Below, in pieces: positions 1 to 7,780 of a DNA stretch of 64,000 nt. The stretch lies in NCBI RefSeq assembly GCF_008802355.1, contig NZ_VZRA01000001.1, positions 690,980-754,979 of the forward strand, read 5' to 3'. The stretch's first letter is position 1, and each line of letters starts with the position of its first letter. This stretch comes from Oryzomonas sagensis (GTDB lineage: Bacteria; Desulfobacterota; Desulfuromonadia; Geobacterales; Pseudopelobacteraceae). The notes beneath the pieces are model-generated. The model saw nothing but the letters and a program-made list of their open reading frames with translations, had not been told where the DNA came from and did no database searches. The position numbers and the translations under genes were made by a program.

Positions 1-289
1 TGTAGTCGCCGTACAGGTAGTAGAGCCGACCGTTGATACCCTCACCGTTGCGGATGTCTTCGGTGACACGGCCGTATCCCTGGAATGACAGCTTGCCTTC
101 TTTGTCGATCTGGGTGACCGACAGGTTGAGATACTCTCCGAGTTCGGCCTGTTTGTTGCCGGTAAAGATGTCGTTGAACCAGCCAAACTGGGTCGAGCTT
201 CTGCCGTGAATCTCCGCCGGCCACGCAGCGGTCGAGCCAAACACAACCGCTGAACAGGCCAACAGGCAGAATAATCTTTTACATGTCAT
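1..289 (-). CDS. Porin-like outer-membrane protein, N-terminal part (runs off the window)
   Basis: The frame is open from an ATG at 289 to the window edge, giving 96 residues. GGAGG at 296-300 lies 6 nt upstream. Another ATG at 284 is followed directly by a stop, so 289 is the only sensible start. The protein opens with a Sec signal peptide (MTCKRLFCLLACSAVVFG, then a small-residue cleavage region ending near AWPA). The mature part alternates polar and hydrophobic residues with many Tyr, Gly and Asn, as in beta-strand outer-membrane proteins (for example GRLYYLYGDY). This pattern fits the porin-like beta-barrels common in Geobacter. The family cannot be fixed from this fragment, and the function is inferred only from the signal peptide and strand pattern. 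Confidence 0.6.
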   Translation of the reverse strand, partial: MTCKRLFCLLACSAVVFGSTAAWPAEIHGRSSTQFGWFNDIFTGNKQAELGEYLNLSVTQIDKEGKLSFQGYGRVTEDIRNGEGINGRLYYLYGDY

Positions 290-576
290 CAGAAACCTCC
301 TTTCATGTAATCTCAAATCTTGAAAAACAAACAAACTTCGTGCGTTTCTTCACCACCTTTCTATCCATTAATATCTGGTCAACGAAAACATTGACAAAAC
401 ACGAACACATTTTACCGCCCTGACGCGAAACGGCGACCACCATAAGCTGCTTCTTGCCGTTAAGCGCAAAGCATCAATCACATACGCATCAACCTCATAA
501 TACATTGAAATAAAAGATTAAAATAAAATTACGCTGAAATCGAATACAGAATGAAGCGCTTGCAAAGTTTACCGGC

Positions 577-613
577 AAAAACGCCATATCACGCATCCAT
601 CCGCGATATGGCG
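577..613 (-). terminator. Terminator-like hairpin on the minus strand
   Basis: Perfect 9-bp arms (CGCCATATC at 582-590, GATATGGCG at 605-613) with a 14-nt loop, followed on the minus strand by TTTTT. No minus-strand gene upstream was recognised. Confidence 0.45.
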
Positions 614-1040
614 CTTTCACGGGACGGACAATCCCTGCCGCCACAATCGGTGTGACGGCACAAGATTATCAAAAAAACATAACAATTGAAGCTTGTTATA
701 GCTGGACATTTCCTCACAGTGGCGCAAATACGAGTGTTACCCCGTATTCGAGACCGATAATTACTGCACAAAACAGGCCAAGAGCGCCTGTAACTTGCTG
801 ATAAGAGTATTGTTTTGGAAAAGTGACGAAAAAATAGCACGATAGAAGGTTGCTGCACGACGGCTGCCGGCAAAGATCACAATCACCGGTGGCGGTTCTC
901 CGCGATTTAGCGCAAGCAACAACGCCAAACAACCGATCCCACCCCGAGCCCTATGGCGGAGTTGCCCACGCAGCAAGTAATGGCCATATGCCGTAGACAA
1001 AACCGATACTAAACGGTATTGTAAAAGTCAAGCATCAACA

Positions 1041-1070
1041 TTGACAAACAGGTCGCATAGTTATTACTAT
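1041..1070 (+). promoter_or_regulatory. Candidate sigma-70 promoter of the FmdB-family gene
   Basis: TTGACA at 1041-1046, an 18-bp spacer and TACTAT at 1065-1070. It lies about 55 bp before the start codon. Confidence 0.45.
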
Positions 1071-1123
1071 TGTTTGAGCACCAAAGAAAAACCGATCAAC
1101 CAAGGAGGTTGGAATAAGGAGTT

Positions 1124-1360
1124 ATGCCTGTCTACGAATATTGTTGTTCAGCCTGCAACCACCAGTTCGAGCTTCGTCAGAAATTTTCCGATCCGCCGGC
1201 CAGTGAATGCCCCAAGTGCGGCGGGGCCGTGCAAAAACTGATATCCTCCACCTCGTTCAGCCTGAAGGGTGATGGCTGGTTCAAAGAGGGATACTGCCAC
1301 AAAGCGGATGGTCCCAAGCCCGCGGCCTGCGCAGGCGGAAGCTGTTGCGGGGGACACTGA
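1124..1360 (+). CDS. FmdB-family zinc-ribbon protein
   Basis: A 78-residue protein beginning MPVYEYCCSACNHQFELRQK, the standard FmdB/CxxC_CXXC_SSSS regulatory zinc-ribbon start. Two CxxC pairs (CCSAC near residue 8, CPKC near residue 31) form the zinc site, and the serine-rich ISSTSFSLKGDGW segment follows as in the family. The C-terminal tail has extra cysteines (ACAGGSCCGGH), which could bind metal. GGAG precedes the ATG by about 5 nt. The gene has its own promoter and an intrinsic terminator, so it is probably monocistronic. The cellular role of FmdB-type proteins is poorly defined; they are thought to act in regulation. Confidence 0.85.
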   Translation: MPVYEYCCSACNHQFELRQKFSDPPASECPKCGGAVQKLISSTSFSLKGDGWFKEGYCHKADGPKPAACAGGSCCGGH

Positions 1361-1379
1361 CCCCCCGGCGTTTACCTTG

Positions 1380-1409
1380 AAAATCCCCCGTTTGGGGGAT
1401 TTTTTTTGT
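1380..1409 (+). terminator. Intrinsic terminator after the FmdB gene
   Basis: Arms AATCCCCC/GGGGGATT with a short loop, followed by eight T on the plus strand. Confidence 0.9.
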
Positions 1410-1584
1410 CGAAAATCATGTGCCGTCGCCCGACAACCCGCAAAATATCTTTACAAATCACCGGGTTGAAACGTAGTATACGCTGACGTTCCAGCCCGCG
1501 CATCACCGGGTTGTCCCCCTGGCATGGCAATGGGGCGGCAAAGAGAGCGACCAGCCGAAAACCGAACTAGCGAGAGGGACTCAC

Positions 1585-2451
1585 ATGAAAGTCAAGAAAG
1601 CGGTATTCCCGGTCGCCGGACTCGGCACCAGATTTCTACCCGCCACCAAATCCTCACCCAAGGAAATGCTGCCGTTGATCGATAAGCCGCTGGTGCAGTA
1701 CGTGGTCGAGGAGGCGGTTGCTTCGGGAATCGAGCAGATTCTGTTCGTCACCGGCAGGGGCAAGCGGGCCATTGAAGACCATTTCGACATCTCCATCGAA
1801 CTGGAGTCGCATCTGGAGGAACAGGGGAAACTGGCGACCCTGAAGGCAATCCGCGAAATCGCGAAGATGCTCGATATTTTCTACGTCCGCCAAAAAAAGG
1901 CGCTCGGGCTAGGGCACGCCATCCTCTGCGCCAAGGACTTTGTGGGCAACGAGCCTTTTGCCGTCCTTCTGGGTGACGATATTATCGACAGCAAACGCCC
2001 CTGTTTGCGGCAACTGCTGGATGTCTTCGAAGAGCGTGCAGGTTCGGTGCTGGCGCTTGAGCAGGTCCCCCTGGAGAATATCTCCTCCTACGGCTGCGTA
2101 AAGGCGGACCGGTTATCCGAGCGTGTCTTCAAGATCGAGGACATGGTGGAGAAGCCCAAACGGGAGGAGGCGCCTTCGGACATGGCCATTATCGGCCGTT
2201 ACGTCCTGACGCCGCGGATTTTCGGGATTTTGGAGCAACAGGAACCGGGCAAGGGGGGGGAGATCCAGCTTACCGACGCCATCCTCAAACTTTCAAAGGA
2301 AGAATCGGTGTACGGCTGTCTTTTCGAGGGATTGCGCCACGACTGCGGCGACAAATTGGGCTTTCTCAAGGCCACGGTGGACATGGCCCTGAAACGGAGC
2401 GAGTTCAAGGTCGAGTTCGAGCGCTACCTGCATCAGAGACTGGCGCAGTAA
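1585..2451 (+). CDS. galU: UTP--glucose-1-phosphate uridylyltransferase
   Basis: The 288-residue protein makes UDP-glucose from UTP and glucose 1-phosphate, for LPS, capsule and nucleotide-sugar synthesis. The nucleotide-binding signature GLGTRFLPATKSSPKEMLP is at residues 11-29. VLLGDDIID near residue 130 is the metal/nucleotide-binding motif, and EKPKREEAPSDMAIIGRYVL near 190 matches the GalU core. Length is normal for the family. A GAGAGGG stretch sits about 7 nt before the ATG. The gene is convergent with the two TIGR04073 genes. A phosphohexomutase at 62.2 kb and arn genes at 53.6-56.9 kb could act in the same nucleotide-sugar pathways. Confidence 0.95.
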   Translation: MKVKKAVFPVAGLGTRFLPATKSSPKEMLPLIDKPLVQYVVEEAVASGIEQILFVTGRGKRAIEDHFDISIELESHLEEQGKLATLKAIREIAKMLDIFYVRQKKALGLGHAILCAKDFVGNEPFAVLLGDDIIDSKRPCLRQLLDVFEERAGSVLALEQVPLENISSYGCVKADRLSERVFKIEDMVEKPKREEAPSDMAIIGRYVLTPRIFGILEQQEPGKGGEIQLTDAILKLSKEESVYGCLFEGLRHDCGDKLGFLKATVDMALKRSEFKVEFERYLHQRLAQ

Positions 2452-2456
2452 CTGCC

Positions 2457-2485
2457 GCCGCCCAGGGGAGACGCTCCGGGGCGGC
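2457..2485. terminator. GC-rich hairpin between convergent genes
   Basis: Arms GCCGCCC/GGGCGGC between the end of galU and the end of the TIGR04073 gene. It has no T-run on either strand, so termination is only a possibility. Confidence 0.3.
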
Positions 2486-2497
2486 ACGCCCGGCCGT

Positions 2498-2881
2498 CTA
2501 TTTCCGTTCCTTCTGCCAGACGTATTCCGGTTCGAAATAGGGGGCATAAAAACCGGGGAAGGGAAAAGGGAAGGTGATGACCTCGCCCACGCCGCTCAAC
2601 GTTCTGACCAGCGTCATGCCGATCCCCTTGAGAGGCCCGACGGTGAGTCCCATCCCGACCCCATCCTCGTGAAAAGTCTGATAGACCTGCTTCGGCAACT
2701 CCCACCATCCCAGAGTAACATTGGATACCCCGCGAACCATCTTGACAGACATCCCCCCGACCACCTCCTGGGGTGTCGAGGTCTCCACCGTTTTGAACTG
2801 GTCCGTGGCGCGGGACGGTTGCGCACAGAGGCTTACCGCCAGGAGGAGGCCCGCTGCCGTCAGGGAACGAATCCGCCGCAT
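2498..2881 (-). CDS. TIGR04073 family (exosortase system-associated) exported protein, copy 2
   Basis: A 127-residue exported protein with a Sec signal peptide (MRRIRSLTAAGLLLAVSLCA, cleavage near SRA-TD). The mature part carries the family signatures KMVRGVSNVTLGWWELPKQV, GPLKGIGMTL and PGFYAPYFEPEYVW. The start codon lies one base after the stop of the paralog upstream, so the two are a tandem operon made by duplication. The family name comes from genomic co-occurrence with exosortase systems; the molecular function is unknown. No exosortase gene is present in this window. Confidence 0.8.
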   Translation of the reverse strand: MRRIRSLTAAGLLLAVSLCAQPSRATDQFKTVETSTPQEVVGGMSVKMVRGVSNVTLGWWELPKQVYQTFHEDGVGMGLTVGPLKGIGMTLVRTLSGVGEVITFPFPFPGFYAPYFEPEYVWQKERK

Positions 2882-2882
2882 G

Positions 2883-3299
2883 CTAGTGCGCCTCCTGCTG
2901 GGAAGGCTCCGTAACGCTTTGGGAGGAAACTGCCGACGTATCCCGTTTGGGCTCCCACCCTTCCCACACGTAGGCCGGGTCGATCATGGGGTCGTAGTAA
3001 CCGGGTTGGGGGACAAGGAAAAAAACCGCCTCCGTCACGCCGATGAATCCCCGGTACAGCGTCATGCCGATCCCCTTGAGCGGACCGACGACATACCCGA
3101 CCTTTCCCATATCGCGGACGGTCAGTACCGACTGCTTGGGGATTTCGACAATGCTGGTGGCAAAATTGGTTACGCCGCGGGTAAATTTGACGGCCATCTT
3201 TTCGGCGATCATCTCAGGCTGCTGATCGGCTCGGGCCATAACCGGAACCGTCAGTACGACGGCCAGTAGCATAACGGAAAGCAGCAGGTTCGTCTTCAT
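2883..3299 (-). CDS. TIGR04073 family (exosortase system-associated) exported protein, copy 1
   Basis: A 138-residue paralog of the gene just downstream. The signal peptide (MKTNLLLSVMLLAVVLTVPV, cleavage near ARA-DQ) precedes KFTRGVTNFATSIVEIPKQ, GPLKGIGMTLYRG and QPGYYDPMIDPAYVWEGW. AAAGGAGAT sits 5 nt before the ATG. The pattern of conserved Arg-Gly-Val-x-Asn and Pro-Tyr motifs is shared between copies, while the N-terminus and the C-terminal tail differ. It is the first gene of the two-gene unit. Function unknown. Confidence 0.82.
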   Translation of the reverse strand: MKTNLLLSVMLLAVVLTVPVMARADQQPEMIAEKMAVKFTRGVTNFATSIVEIPKQSVLTVRDMGKVGYVVGPLKGIGMTLYRGFIGVTEAVFFLVPQPGYYDPMIDPAYVWEGWEPKRDTSAVSSQSVTEPSQQEAH

Positions 3300-3372
3300 G
3301 GCATCTCCTTTTGTCCGCGATTACTGTCTTTATTAGCCTCTTACCACAAACGACCTCTGCATGCAAGAAGGT

Positions 3373-5613
3373 TCACAAGTCGAAAAGCGTTGGCTCCTTG
3401 GGGAGATATGGCTCGAAACGCCGTTTGAGATGGCGCAGCTTATCGACGTAGTAGGGGATGTTAATGTCGGGGCGCTCGGGGACGAAAGCGCTCACGGGGC
3501 GGCAATGCTCGTACGCCGTCGCGTCCCGGCCCGACCCGCCGACATAGTAGCTCACCTGATCCCCGGCCCGGTAGACGCGCTGCGATGCCAGGGCGATCTC
3601 GAAGGCGGCGGCAGGGTTGCGCCGCCCCTTTTCGACCTTCTCCCGGTAGGTGGCCGGCGACTCGTTGAGCGTCTCGGTGCGGGCAACCCATGCCACATCC
3701 AGATCCCTGGACCGAAGGCGGGTCAGATACCCCTGGTACAGCCGCTCTATATCCGCCGATGAGCCGGTCAAGAGCAGCGTAATGGCGTCACGCATGAACT
3801 CCCGCAGGTAACGTTCCAGCCCCCGGGAACGGAGCCCGCTCCCCCTGATGACGACCCGGCCGCCGTAGTCCAGGAGGGCGTAGTTCTTGGCCTTGTAGGC
3901 GAACATGGACCGGTACCTGCCGTCCATCTCCACCTCGATCCCTTCGGGAACCCCCCGGGATACCCGTTCCACGAGGGCCGCCTCGTCGGCCTCCGTAACG
4001 CACGAGTCCGGCGGCCTGAAGTAGATCCCGTCCGTATCCACCTCCACCGGCACCGCCCCCTCCGCCTTCAGCAACGCGATCATGCTCCTGATGGTCAGAC
4101 GCCCCAGGCGGGTGACCTCGGCAGCGGCCTCGGGGTCGGAAAAATTATGGAGCGGAGCCCCCAGGTAGCCGAAAAACGAATTGATCAGCACCTTGAAGAC
4201 CTGTTGCAGGGCATCGTAGTAGTGACGCTCGCTCTCGGCGGCGCTCTCCCGGGCGGCCCGCTTTGCCTCCAGCCGGAAGCGGCGCAGCTCCGCCAGCATC
4301 GGGAGGAAAAGCCCCAGGGTATCCTTGACCGGGCCGAGCCGGTAGGCCAGCATCAGGGAGGGGTAGAGCGACGCCACGTCACAATGGACGATCGGCCCCG
4401 AGACTCCCTGCACCGCACTCTCCGTGTATCCCCCCTCGAAGGCGGGCGCTTCGCCGGTGCGTTGGGGGATGGCATGGCCACGGTGCAGATACTCCCGCAG
4501 AAACAGCGCATTGATCCGGGTTGCGTTGCCCCGCAGGGGGCAGTTCTGAAAGGAGTAGGGGAAGATGCGGGTCTGCAGGAACCAGGGGTAGCCCAGCAGG
4601 CGGAACAGAGCCAGGGTCTCGCGTACATCGTCCAGGTTATAGCGGTAGAGCAACTCCGGGTCGTGGTCGAAGGTTGCGGCAATCCCGTTCCCCTCCAGAT
4701 AGACCCGTTCGTCCGCGGCGATGCCGAAATGCCGGGCCACCTGTTTCAGGCCGTGGCTTTCCAGGCTGCGCAGCGAGATGTCGTAGAGCTGCACCAGAAA
4801 ATAGGTATCGATGATATGACGGCCGTACACATCCCACCGCGGATAGTCGATGACCTTCTCCGCCAGGGCCCAGCGGGAATTGGCCGTGATGTGGGGGGCG
4901 GCACCGTTACGGCCCCAGGTGAGGCGGATGCCGTGCAGCGCGGCGCGCGTGGCGATGTACTCCAGGTCGAACCGGAAGATGTTGTGGCCGATGATGACAT
5001 CCGGGTCGCAGGTCCGGATCGCCTCGTTGAGCGCCCGGAGCATGGCCGGCTCGTCGAGCAGGTCGCCGCGCAGCACGGTTTCCTGGCCGTGGGAATCCTT
5101 GAGGGCGATGGAGACGATCCGGTCTTCCCGGCGTTTTGGGTTCGAAAACTCGAACCCCTCGGCGCAGTAGGTTTCTATGTCCAGCGCCAGGCAGCGCAGG
5201 TCGCCGAACTCCAGTCCCTTGAACAGCGTAGCGCCGGTGGCCAGCAGGTACTGATGGGAAAGGTCGGAGATGAACAGGTAGGGGGCAGCGGCGCTGCCGG
5301 CCGGCACCCCGGTTTTGGCGGCCAGGAAGTCCCGCGCCGTCAGGCAATCGCCCCACGAATCGAACAGGAGCTGGAACCGGTAGAAATCGTCGCCCGCCAG
5401 TTGACGCACCGAGCAGGGCGCCCGGCAACCGCTCACCAGGGCCGGGTCACTGAGCAGGATGAACGGGCGGAACGGCTCGTCATGGAACTGAACGCCGTGG
5501 CCCGTCCTGAAGAAGAGGCGCATAAACGGACCCGCCGGCTCCACGGCAATGATGCCGGTCCGGTTGTCATGGCCGAACAGTAACGGGTTATGTCCCATAT
5601 CGCTCATCTGCAT
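3373..5613 (-). CDS. polB: Family B DNA polymerase (DNA polymerase II type)
   Basis: A replicative-type family B polymerase with 3'-5' exonuclease, probably used in repair or translesion synthesis. LALDIETYC near residue 143 is exonuclease motif I. DVASLYPSLMLAYR near 410 is polymerase motif A. The block FKVLINSFFGYLGAP near 465 is motif B. VDTDGIYF near 523 is motif C. The frame remains open to a start at 5652, but those extra 13 residues (MLFFNNLLERVAA) are encoded by the end of an interspersed repeat (5633-5770). ATG at 5613 (MQMSDMGHNP) is therefore preferred, giving 746 residues. The C-terminus EPTLFDL resembles a sliding-clamp-binding motif with Glu in place of Gln. Monocistronic on the minus strand. 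Confidence 0.9.
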   Translation of the reverse strand: MQMSDMGHNPLLFGHDNRTGIIAVEPAGPFMRLFFRTGHGVQFHDEPFRPFILLSDPALVSGCRAPCSVRQLAGDDFYRFQLLFDSWGDCLTARDFLAAKTGVPAGSAAAPYLFISDLSHQYLLATGATLFKGLEFGDLRCLALDIETYCAEGFEFSNPKRREDRIVSIALKDSHGQETVLRGDLLDEPAMLRALNEAIRTCDPDVIIGHNIFRFDLEYIATRAALHGIRLTWGRNGAAPHITANSRWALAEKVIDYPRWDVYGRHIIDTYFLVQLYDISLRSLESHGLKQVARHFGIAADERVYLEGNGIAATFDHDPELLYRYNLDDVRETLALFRLLGYPWFLQTRIFPYSFQNCPLRGNATRINALFLREYLHRGHAIPQRTGEAPAFEGGYTESAVQGVSGPIVHCDVASLYPSLMLAYRLGPVKDTLGLFLPMLAELRRFRLEAKRAARESAAESERHYYDALQQVFKVLINSFFGYLGAPLHNFSDPEAAAEVTRLGRLTIRSMIALLKAEGAVPVEVDTDGIYFRPPDSCVTEADEAALVERVSRGVPEGIEVEMDGRYRSMFAYKAKNYALLDYGGRVVIRGSGLRSRGLERYLREFMRDAITLLLTGSSADIERLYQGYLTRLRSRDLDVAWVARTETLNESPATYREKVEKGRRNPAAAFEIALASQRVYRAGDQVSYYVGGSGRDATAYEHCRPVSAFVPERPDINIPYYVDKLRHLKRRFEPYLPKEPTLFDL

Positions 5614-5632
5614 GGCGGCGACTCTCTCTAAG

Positions 5633-5770
5633 AGGTTGTTGAAAAACAGCATCTCGCCGCCGTCCTCGAAGTCCCTTTGTGCGGCGTAGCGCTGCTACGC
5701 CTCCGCGGGGCTTGTCTAGCGGGTGCGACGATCTGACTATTTTTGAACAACCTGGGCTTTTCAACAGCCT
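5633..5770 (+). repeat. Interspersed repeat family A, copy 1 (MITE-like, 138 bp)
   Basis: The left end AGGTTGTTGAAAAAC and right end (reverse complement AGGCTGTTGAAAAGC) are terminal inverted repeats. A second, inner copy of the right end (TTTTTGAACAACCT) ends at 5753. A central hairpin GGCGTAGC/GCTACGCC follows GTGC. The sequence GGGTGCGACGATCTGACTAT is shared with the other copies at 54605, 55676 (inverted) and 62042. No open reading frame. The flanks CTAAG and ACAAG are only partly alike. Confidence 0.85.
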
Positions 5771-5801
5771 ACAAGTGTGCCGTGGTTACTGGCGGCTGAA
5801 C

Positions 5802-5833
5802 AAAAAAGGCGCAGCAAGAATGCCGCGCCTTTT
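5802..5833 (-). terminator. Intrinsic terminator of the peroxiredoxin gene
   Basis: Read on the minus strand, arms AAAGGCGC/GCGCCTTT around a short loop, followed by six T. It lies 78 bp after the peroxiredoxin stop codon. Confidence 0.85.
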
Positions 5834-5910
5834 CACGAATGGTGCCCTCATGGCCACGGGAGGATTGTTGCGTCTCTTAGCGGGCACCGGGTACACAGCA
5901 TGCTCCCATG

Positions 5911-6510
5911 CTATTTGGCGTGTTTGGCAAGGTAGGTGGCAACCCCTTCCTCTGTCGCCTTCATGGCTTCGTCGCCTTCCTGCCAGTTGGCCGGGCAGAC
6001 CTGGTCGCCGTGGGTTTCGACGAACTGGAGGGCATCCACCATGCGCAGTGCCTCAGCCACATTGCGGCCCAACGGCAGGTCGTTGATGACCGCGTGGCGG
6101 ATGACGCCCTTGGTATCGATCAGGAAGAGGCCGCGCAGGGCAACGGATTCGTTGAAAAGGATGCCGTATTCCCTGGCGATGTTCTTGTTCAGGTCGGATA
6201 CCAGCGGATACTGGATATTGCCGATGCCGCCATCCTCGACCGGGGTGTTTTTCCAGGCCAGGTGGGTGAATTTGGAGTCTATGGAGACGCCGATCACCTC
6301 GGTGTTGCGCTTTTTGAACTCATCCAGCTTCTTGTTGAAGGCCAGGATCTCGGACGGGCAGACAAAGGTGAAGTCCAGCGGGTAGAAAAACAGGATGACA
6401 TTTTTGCCCTTGAGGCTGGATATGGTGATCTGACCGAAGGTATTGTCGGGCATGACCGCATCGGCGGTGAAATCGGGGGCTTGTTGGGTGACGAGAGTAG
6501 CGACAGGCAT
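5911..6510 (-). CDS. 2-Cys peroxiredoxin (AhpC/TSA family, typical Prx1-type)
   Basis: A 199-residue cytoplasmic peroxidase reducing H2O2 and organic peroxides. The peroxidatic cysteine is Cys51 in DFTFVCPSE, and the resolving cysteine is Cys172 in DQVCPANW. The length and both VCP motifs match typical two-cysteine peroxiredoxins. AAGGAGAG precedes the ATG. No dedicated AhpF gene is adjacent; thioredoxin (17.2 kb) is a plausible electron donor. A strong minus-strand promoter with a palindrome over the expected transcription start precedes the gene (see 6534-6581), suggesting a repressor-controlled stress gene. A nitroreductase, a small cysteine protein and rubrerythrin lie on the other side of the intergenic region. 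Confidence 0.95.
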   Translation of the reverse strand: MPVATLVTQQAPDFTADAVMPDNTFGQITISSLKGKNVILFFYPLDFTFVCPSEILAFNKKLDEFKKRNTEVIGVSIDSKFTHLAWKNTPVEDGGIGNIQYPLVSDLNKNIAREYGILFNESVALRGLFLIDTKGVIRHAVINDLPLGRNVAEALRMVDALQFVETHGDQVCPANWQEGDEAMKATEEGVATYLAKHAK

Positions 6511-6533
6511 GGGATTCTCTCCTTTTTTGGAAT

Positions 6534-6554
6534 AGTTACATCGAATGTGTAACT
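6534..6554. promoter_or_regulatory. Candidate operator of the peroxiredoxin gene
   Basis: Perfect 7-bp inverted repeat AGTTACA/TGTAACT with a 7-bp spacer. It overlaps the edge of the -10 element and the expected transcription start of the peroxiredoxin promoter. The binding regulator is not identifiable from sequence. Confidence 0.5.
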
Positions 6555-6581
6555 AATACCAGCCAATCCGGCACCTGTCAA
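6553..6581 (-). promoter_or_regulatory. Sigma-70 promoter of the peroxiredoxin gene
   Basis: On the minus strand, TTGACA (6581-6576), 17-bp spacer, TATTAG (6558-6553), about 43 bp before the start codon. Confidence 0.65.
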
Positions 6582-6678
6582 GAAGATAAAAATAGTCTTT
6601 TAGTCTTTTTAATGCCGAAGACGCTGTGAAACCGGCAATCTATCGGTTGTCATTGGAAAGCGGGTGACAAAAATGTTC

Positions 6679-6719
6679 TTGACTCTTTGCTTCAAGCGAT
6701 TTAGTTTAACATTAAATCG
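6679..6719 (+). promoter_or_regulatory. Candidate promoter and palindrome upstream of the nitroreductase
   Basis: TTGACT at 6679-6684, 17 bp, then TAGTTT at 6702-6707. A perfect 7-bp inverted repeat CGATTTA (6697-6703)/TAAATCG (6713-6719) overlaps the -10 region, as expected for a repressor operator. It differs from the palindrome in front of the divergent peroxiredoxin gene. Confidence 0.45.
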
Positions 6720-6857
6720 TTTAGCACTAATCAAATGTGAGACCTGCGGGCGATGAGGAACTGCTGCTTACGGCGGGCAGGGAAACAGCGGTACTCCTGC
6801 TGTCGATCCGACCGGGCTCGGAAGCACGCTTTCAACAATCAAAAAAGGAGATGTTGT

Positions 6858-7460
6858 ATGCAGAGTTCATTTTGGGATGCCGTAAAGACGAGAAGATCCT
6901 ACTACACTATCAGCAAAGAACGCGTCGCCACTGATGAGCGGATCGAGGAGATCGTGGGGGAGGCGGTGAAGCATGTGCCGTCATCGTTCAATTCGCAGAG
7001 CGCCCGGGTGGTCATCCTCCTTGGCGAACAGCATGATCGCTTGTGGGATCTGACCAAGGACGAATTGCGGAAGATTGTGCCGCCGGAGAGTTTTCCTGCC
7101 ACTGAAGGCAAGATTGATGGAGCGTTTCGCAGCGGCTACGGTTCGATTCTCTATTTTGAAGAGACCAGCGTCATCGAGGGATTGCAGCAGAAGTTCCCGT
7201 TATACAAGGACAACTTCCCCGTCTGGTCCAACCAGTCCTCCGGCATGTTGCAGTTTGCCATCTGGACGGCTTTGGAGATCGAGGGATTCGGCGCCACATT
7301 GCAGCATTACAATCCGGTTATCGACGAGGCGGTAAAAACCGCCTGGAACATCCCGGCGACATGGAAACTGATGGCCCAGATGCCGTTCGGCAAGCCGGTT
7401 TCCCAGCCTGATGAGAAAGAGTTCCAACCTTGTGCGGAGCGGATAAGACTATTCAAATAG
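6858..7460 (+). CDS. Nitroreductase family protein
   Basis: A 200-residue FMN-dependent oxidoreductase of the nitroreductase superfamily. The start MQSSFWDAVKTRRSYYTISK has the family's N-terminal Arg-Arg-Ser FMN-phosphate motif. HVPSSFNSQSARVVIL near residue 40 is the conserved Ser/Asn substrate-flavin segment, and LEIEGFGATLQHYNP near 150 is the matching C-terminal block. ATG at 6858 is chosen because AAAAAAGGAG lies 7 nt upstream; a longer frame from 6753 lacks such a site. It is the first gene of a stress-type cluster with the small Cys4 protein and reverse rubrerythrin. The physiological substrate is unknown. Confidence 0.88.
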   Translation: MQSSFWDAVKTRRSYYTISKERVATDERIEEIVGEAVKHVPSSFNSQSARVVILLGEQHDRLWDLTKDELRKIVPPESFPATEGKIDGAFRSGYGSILYFEETSVIEGLQQKFPLYKDNFPVWSNQSSGMLQFAIWTALEIEGFGATLQHYNPVIDEAVKTAWNIPATWKLMAQMPFGKPVSQPDEKEFQPCAERIRLFK

Positions 7461-7495
7461 CTTTTGCAGCTACCACGATAAAGGAGCATAATGCC

Positions 7496-7684
7496 ATGGC
7501 ACCAGAAACCGGAAATGATACCTGCAGCGCTCGTGAGGAACACCAAGGCCACCTCTGCGAATTGGAAAGCCAGCAGGAGTGGGACATTATCAAACAGGTC
7601 ACGGACCACCCCGCCGTTAGGTGCGAGAACTGCGGCAACGTGGCAAATTCCCCCAGAAACGTCTGCATGCCTACAGATTTATAG
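7496..7684 (+). CDS. Small Cys4 (zinc-ribbon-like) protein
   Basis: A 62-residue protein beginning MAPETGNDTCSAREEHQGHL. It has a C-terminal metal-binding pattern CENCGNVANSPRNVCMPTDL, plus earlier cysteines at CSAREEHQGHLC. Small proteins with the same ending (C-x2-C-G-x-V-A ... C-x-P-x-x-L) recur near oxidative-stress genes in delta-type anaerobes; this is from memory, not a search. AAAGGAG lies about 8 nt before ATG 7496; ATG 7491 is in another frame whose product lacks these motifs. It sits between the nitroreductase and reverse rubrerythrin genes on the same strand. Function unknown; a metal or iron-sulfur role is only an inference from the cysteines. Confidence 0.65.
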   Translation: MAPETGNDTCSAREEHQGHLCELESQQEWDIIKQVTDHPAVRCENCGNVANSPRNVCMPTDL

Positions 7685-7780
7685 GGATAGCCGGTTACGG
7701 TTTCCCTCTGGCACGCCGTGCGGTAAAAACCGCCTCACGGCCAGCACTATAAAATCACCTGCAAGGAAAAGGAGAGTGTC

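Larger units (their letters stand above)
290..1123. other. 834-bp intergenic region with two minus-strand terminator-like hairpins, no convincing gene
   Basis: No reading frame here has a ribosome binding site plus protein-like composition. Two inverted repeats stand out. At 582-613 arms CGCCATATC/GATATGGCG are followed on the minus strand by five T. At 679-699 arms ATAACAA/TTGTTAT are followed on the minus strand by a run of T. Both look like intrinsic terminators for a minus-strand transcript that would start between about 700 and 1020. A promoter for the downstream plus-strand gene lies at 1041-1070. Confidence 0.5.
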
